Shown here: piece by piece, positions 62,119 to 64,000 of the stretch
Numbering within the stretch: position 1 is the first letter of the stretch
How the letters are laid out: the number at the start of each line of letters is the position of its first letter
From: Achromobacter sp. B7
GTDB taxonomy: Bacteria; Pseudomonadota; Gammaproteobacteria; Burkholderiales; Burkholderiaceae_B
Length of the DNA: 64,000 bases
NCBI RefSeq assembly: GCF_003600685.1
Contig: NZ_CP032084.1
Span: 4,092,001-4,156,000 of the forward strand
Direction of reading: 5' to 3'
Notes under the pieces: model-generated
Told to the model about the DNA's origin: nothing
The model's input: the letters and a program-made list of their open reading frames with translations, nothing else
The model's database searches: none
Position numbers and translations under genes: made by a program

Positions 62119-62475
62119 TCAGGCCTGCCCTTCCCGCTTGGCGCGGGCATGCGGATCGTTGATTTCCGTTTCCAGTTCGGCAATCAGCCAATCGAACCAG
62201 CCCTTCTCGGTGCGGGCATACACCACGGCGGCGGGCGTCTTGCCGTCGCGCCAACCGGGTTGATGGGTGTCCATCCACGACGCCAGGCTCTTGTGCGGCG
62301 CCAGCAGCCCCGACAACCAGTTCCACAGATAGTCCGGCACGTTACGGCGAAAGCCCTTTGCGCTGGCATACAGCGTGGGCTCCAGCGGCAGGCTGCCAGA
62401 ACGGGCCAGCTTGGCCTGCACCCGGCGCAGCGTTTCGGCCGCCGCCTGCAATTGTTCGGTGCTGAGCTTTTTCAC
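62119..62475 (-). CDS. Hypothetical protein
   Basis: 118 residues (MKKLSTEQLQAAAETLRRVQ ... WFDWLIAELETEINDPHARA). I do not recognise the family. It looks helical, with several Trp (PDYLWNWLSGL, EKGWFDWLIAE), and no signal peptide or membrane segment. It is convergent with the CMD gene and downstream of no operon. The start has AGGAG seven bases upstream. Confidence 0.6.
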   Translation of the reverse strand: MKKLSTEQLQAAAETLRRVQAKLARSGSLPLEPTLYASAKGFRRNVPDYLWNWLSGLLAPHKSLASWMDTHQPGWRDGKTPAAVVYARTEKGWFDWLIAELETEINDPHARAKREGQA

Positions 62476-62543
62476 GTAGGAGACTCCTGGATTGGGGTTG
62501 GCGGATTATCGCCGGAGGAAGCCGGCGTTTCCAAGCGCGGCGT

Positions 62544-63509
62544 TCAGCGTTGGCCGCGAGGCGGCGTCAGCACCATCAGCGCCGTGGCCGCAAAGCGCGC
62601 CCCCGGTTCCAGCACCTGCATCCCCGTGCGGGTTTCACCGGCCGCCGCCAGGTTGAACGCGTCGGCCACATTGGTGACGGGTTCCACGCACAGAAATTGC
62701 GATCCCGGCGCGGTGTAGACCACGACATGGGCAAAAGCCGGGTCCGCGTGCAACGCCAGTTCGTGCCCATCCGCCCAGTGCAGCGTGGCGCGCCCCTCCC
62801 ATTGCGACAGATAGGTATCGCAACCTTCGGCCGACCAGCGCAACTCGCGCACATGCTTGACCCGGCTGCCCGTGGGCAACCCGTCGGCATCGGCGGGCCA
62901 CACGCGCCGCGCGTTCAGTGTCACGCGTTCGGCGGTGAAGTACGGGTGGATGCCCAGCCCGCAAGGCATGGCGGAATCGCCCTGGTTGATGACGCTGAGC
63001 GACAGGCGCAAGCCGCGCGCGTCCAGCCGGTAGCGCTGAACGCATTCGAACGGCCAGGGCCAGCCCAGCACGCCCGCCGGCTGGGCCAGCACCAGGTCGA
63101 TGCTGTCGGCTGTGTGATTGCGCACCTGCCAGGGCTGAAACAGGCCCGCGCCGTGGATGGCTTGCGGCCGGCCGGGCACCGATTGCAGCGCGTGGCGCGC
63201 GCCATTGAACGTGAACACGCCGTTGCGGATGCGATTGGAATACGGCACCAGCGGGTAGGAGCCCGCGCGGGGCCACTTGCCGGCCGCCCATTCGGTGGCG
63301 GTCAGCGGCACGATCCAGTCGTGAGAGCCCGTGGACAAGCGGGTCAGCCGCCCGCCGCCACCCGGCGCGAACTCGGCCTGATGCGCCCCGCTGGAGATCG
63401 TCACGCGTGCGGCCGCGTTTATGGGGTCAGGAAATGGCGGGTCGGGAAAAGCAGGATCGGGCAAAGCGGGATCGGGTAAGGCGGGGTCGGGAAAGGGCAA
63501 GTCCGGCAT
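62544..63509 (-). CDS. Aldose 1-epimerase family protein with repeated N-terminus
   Basis: 321 residues from ATG 63509 with GGAG upstream. The galactose mutarotase core is seen in [19 protein letters not shown], the His motif [12 protein letters not shown] and GLGIHPYF; the C-terminal Glu lies in [16 protein letters not shown]. The first ~30 residues are five to six PDPxx repeats ([15 protein letters not shown]) coded by 15-bp units, in front of the first beta-strand ([13 protein letters not shown]). They are probably a recent expansion. Divergent from mutS. Confidence 0.9.
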   Translation of the reverse strand: MPDLPFPDPALPDPALPDPAFPDPPFPDPINAAARVTISSGAHQAEFAPGGGGRLTRLSTGSHDWIVPLTATEWAAGKWPRAGSYPLVPYSNRIRNGVFTFNGARHALQSVPGRPQAIHGAGLFQPWQVRNHTADSIDLVLAQPAGVLGWPWPFECVQRYRLDARGLRLSLSVINQGDSAMPCGLGIHPYFTAERVTLNARRVWPADADGLPTGSRVKHVRELRWSAEGCDTYLSQWEGRATLHWADGHELALHADPAFAHVVVYTAPGSQFLCVEPVTNVADAFNLAAAGETRTGMQVLEPGARFAATALMVLTPPRGQR

Positions 63510-63629
63510 CTGGTGCTCCAACGGCCAACACAAGACCGCATCGTGCGATTGTGCCGTCGGCAGCGGGGCGCGGCAAATCCGTCCTGCTTGCCCCCGCACG
63601 CGCCCGCTCGCCCCGATACAATCACGGGC

Positions 63630-64000
63630 ATGAATTCCGCAACACAACTCACCGCCGCCGAGGCCCACGCGGGCCACACCCCCATGATGCAGCAATACCT
63701 CCGCCTGAAAGCGGAGGCCGGCCCCTTGCTGCTCTTCTACCGCATGGGCGACTTCTATGAAATGTTCTACGAAGACGCCGAGCGCGGCGCGCGCCTGCTC
63801 AACCTCACGCTGACCAAGCGGGGCTCGTCCAACGGCACGCCGATTCCCATGGCGGGCCTGCCCGTACACGCCATGGAGCAATACCTGGCGCGGCTGGTGG
63901 CCATGGGCGAATCCATTGCCATCTGCGAACAGATCGGCGACCCGGCCGCCTCCAAGGGCCCCGTCGAACGCCGCATCGTGCGCATCGTCACGCCCGGCAC
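63630..64000 (+). CDS. mutS: DNA mismatch repair protein MutS, N-terminal part
   Basis: The window edge cuts this gene after 123 codons. From ATG 63630 it reads [20 protein letters not shown], then [20 protein letters not shown], which contains the mismatch-contacting Phe and Glu of MutS domain I, and [20 protein letters not shown]. The match to MutS is firm. It is divergent from the epimerase, with a 120-bp spacer. Confidence 0.96.
   Translation, partial: MNSATQLTAAEAHAGHTPMMQQYLRLKAEAGPLLLFYRMGDFYEMFYEDAERGARLLNLTLTKRGSSNGTPIPMAGLPVHAMEQYLARLVAMGESIAICEQIGDPAASKGPVERRIVRIVTPG

Overview
The window is high-GC chromosomal DNA from a betaproteobacterium of the Alcaligenaceae, most like Achromobacter or Bordetella. 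The case rests on three Bug/TctC-type periplasmic binding proteins next to regulators, many LysR-type regulators, and a conserved housekeeping core (lysC, tilS, accA, cysS, lpxH, uppP, suhB, trmJ, and the start of mutS at the right edge). No gene was checked against a database; calls rest on motifs read from the sequence.

Layout. 1-4700: partial IclR-type regulator, cupin dioxygenase, Sir2 deacylase, two tandem paralogous unknowns, and a LysR/SDR pair. 4700-7305: three identical tRNA-Arg(ACG) genes around a DUF3079 gene, then mnmH and tRNA-Ser(GCU). 7395-20028: core genes for lysine/threonine synthesis, tRNA modification, fatty acid synthesis, aminoacylation, lipid A, undecaprenyl phosphate recycling and a TerC/CBS membrane protein. 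20102-22961: Bug protein with divergent IclR regulator, and an MscS channel. 23070-28174: four-gene imelysin/di-haem cytochrome/DUF1513 operon. 28386-32438: LysR, class II aldolase, Bug and 2-hydroxyacid dehydrogenase. 32679-38929: ABC importer, AtzG/HpxX-like protein, AtzE/HpxY-like amidase, GntR regulator and AtzH/HpxZ-like protein, which looks like uptake and hydrolysis of a ureide such as oxalurate or a carboxylated biuret. 39110-45744: FMN reductase, an orphan VasX/MIX-type T6SS effector with a two-TM DUF6708-like partner, a gene-free stretch with four diverged repeats, dodecin, and a histone-H1-like basic protein. 45778-53770: LysR/SDR/quinone reductase, Bug, a two-component flavin monooxygenase, LysR, and SMP-30. 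54048-62099: seven tightly coupled genes for CoA-dependent acid catabolism. 62119-64000: unknown protein, aldose epimerase, mutS start.

Three things stand out. (1) Four ~100-bp repeats at 44221-44815 carry DnaA-box-like words, and two copies can form two hairpins each with a compensatory change between copies; no known family explains them. They lie directly behind the orphan T6SS pair. (2) At least five genes end inside short tandem duplications (11-15 bp units) that contain the stop codon, while multiple-of-three repeats expand linkers or N-termini inside several coding regions. (3) Several divergent regulator regions hold clean palindromes, including two 15-bp GTCCA-N5-YGGAC sites spaced 73 bp apart between an IclR gene and its Bug gene.
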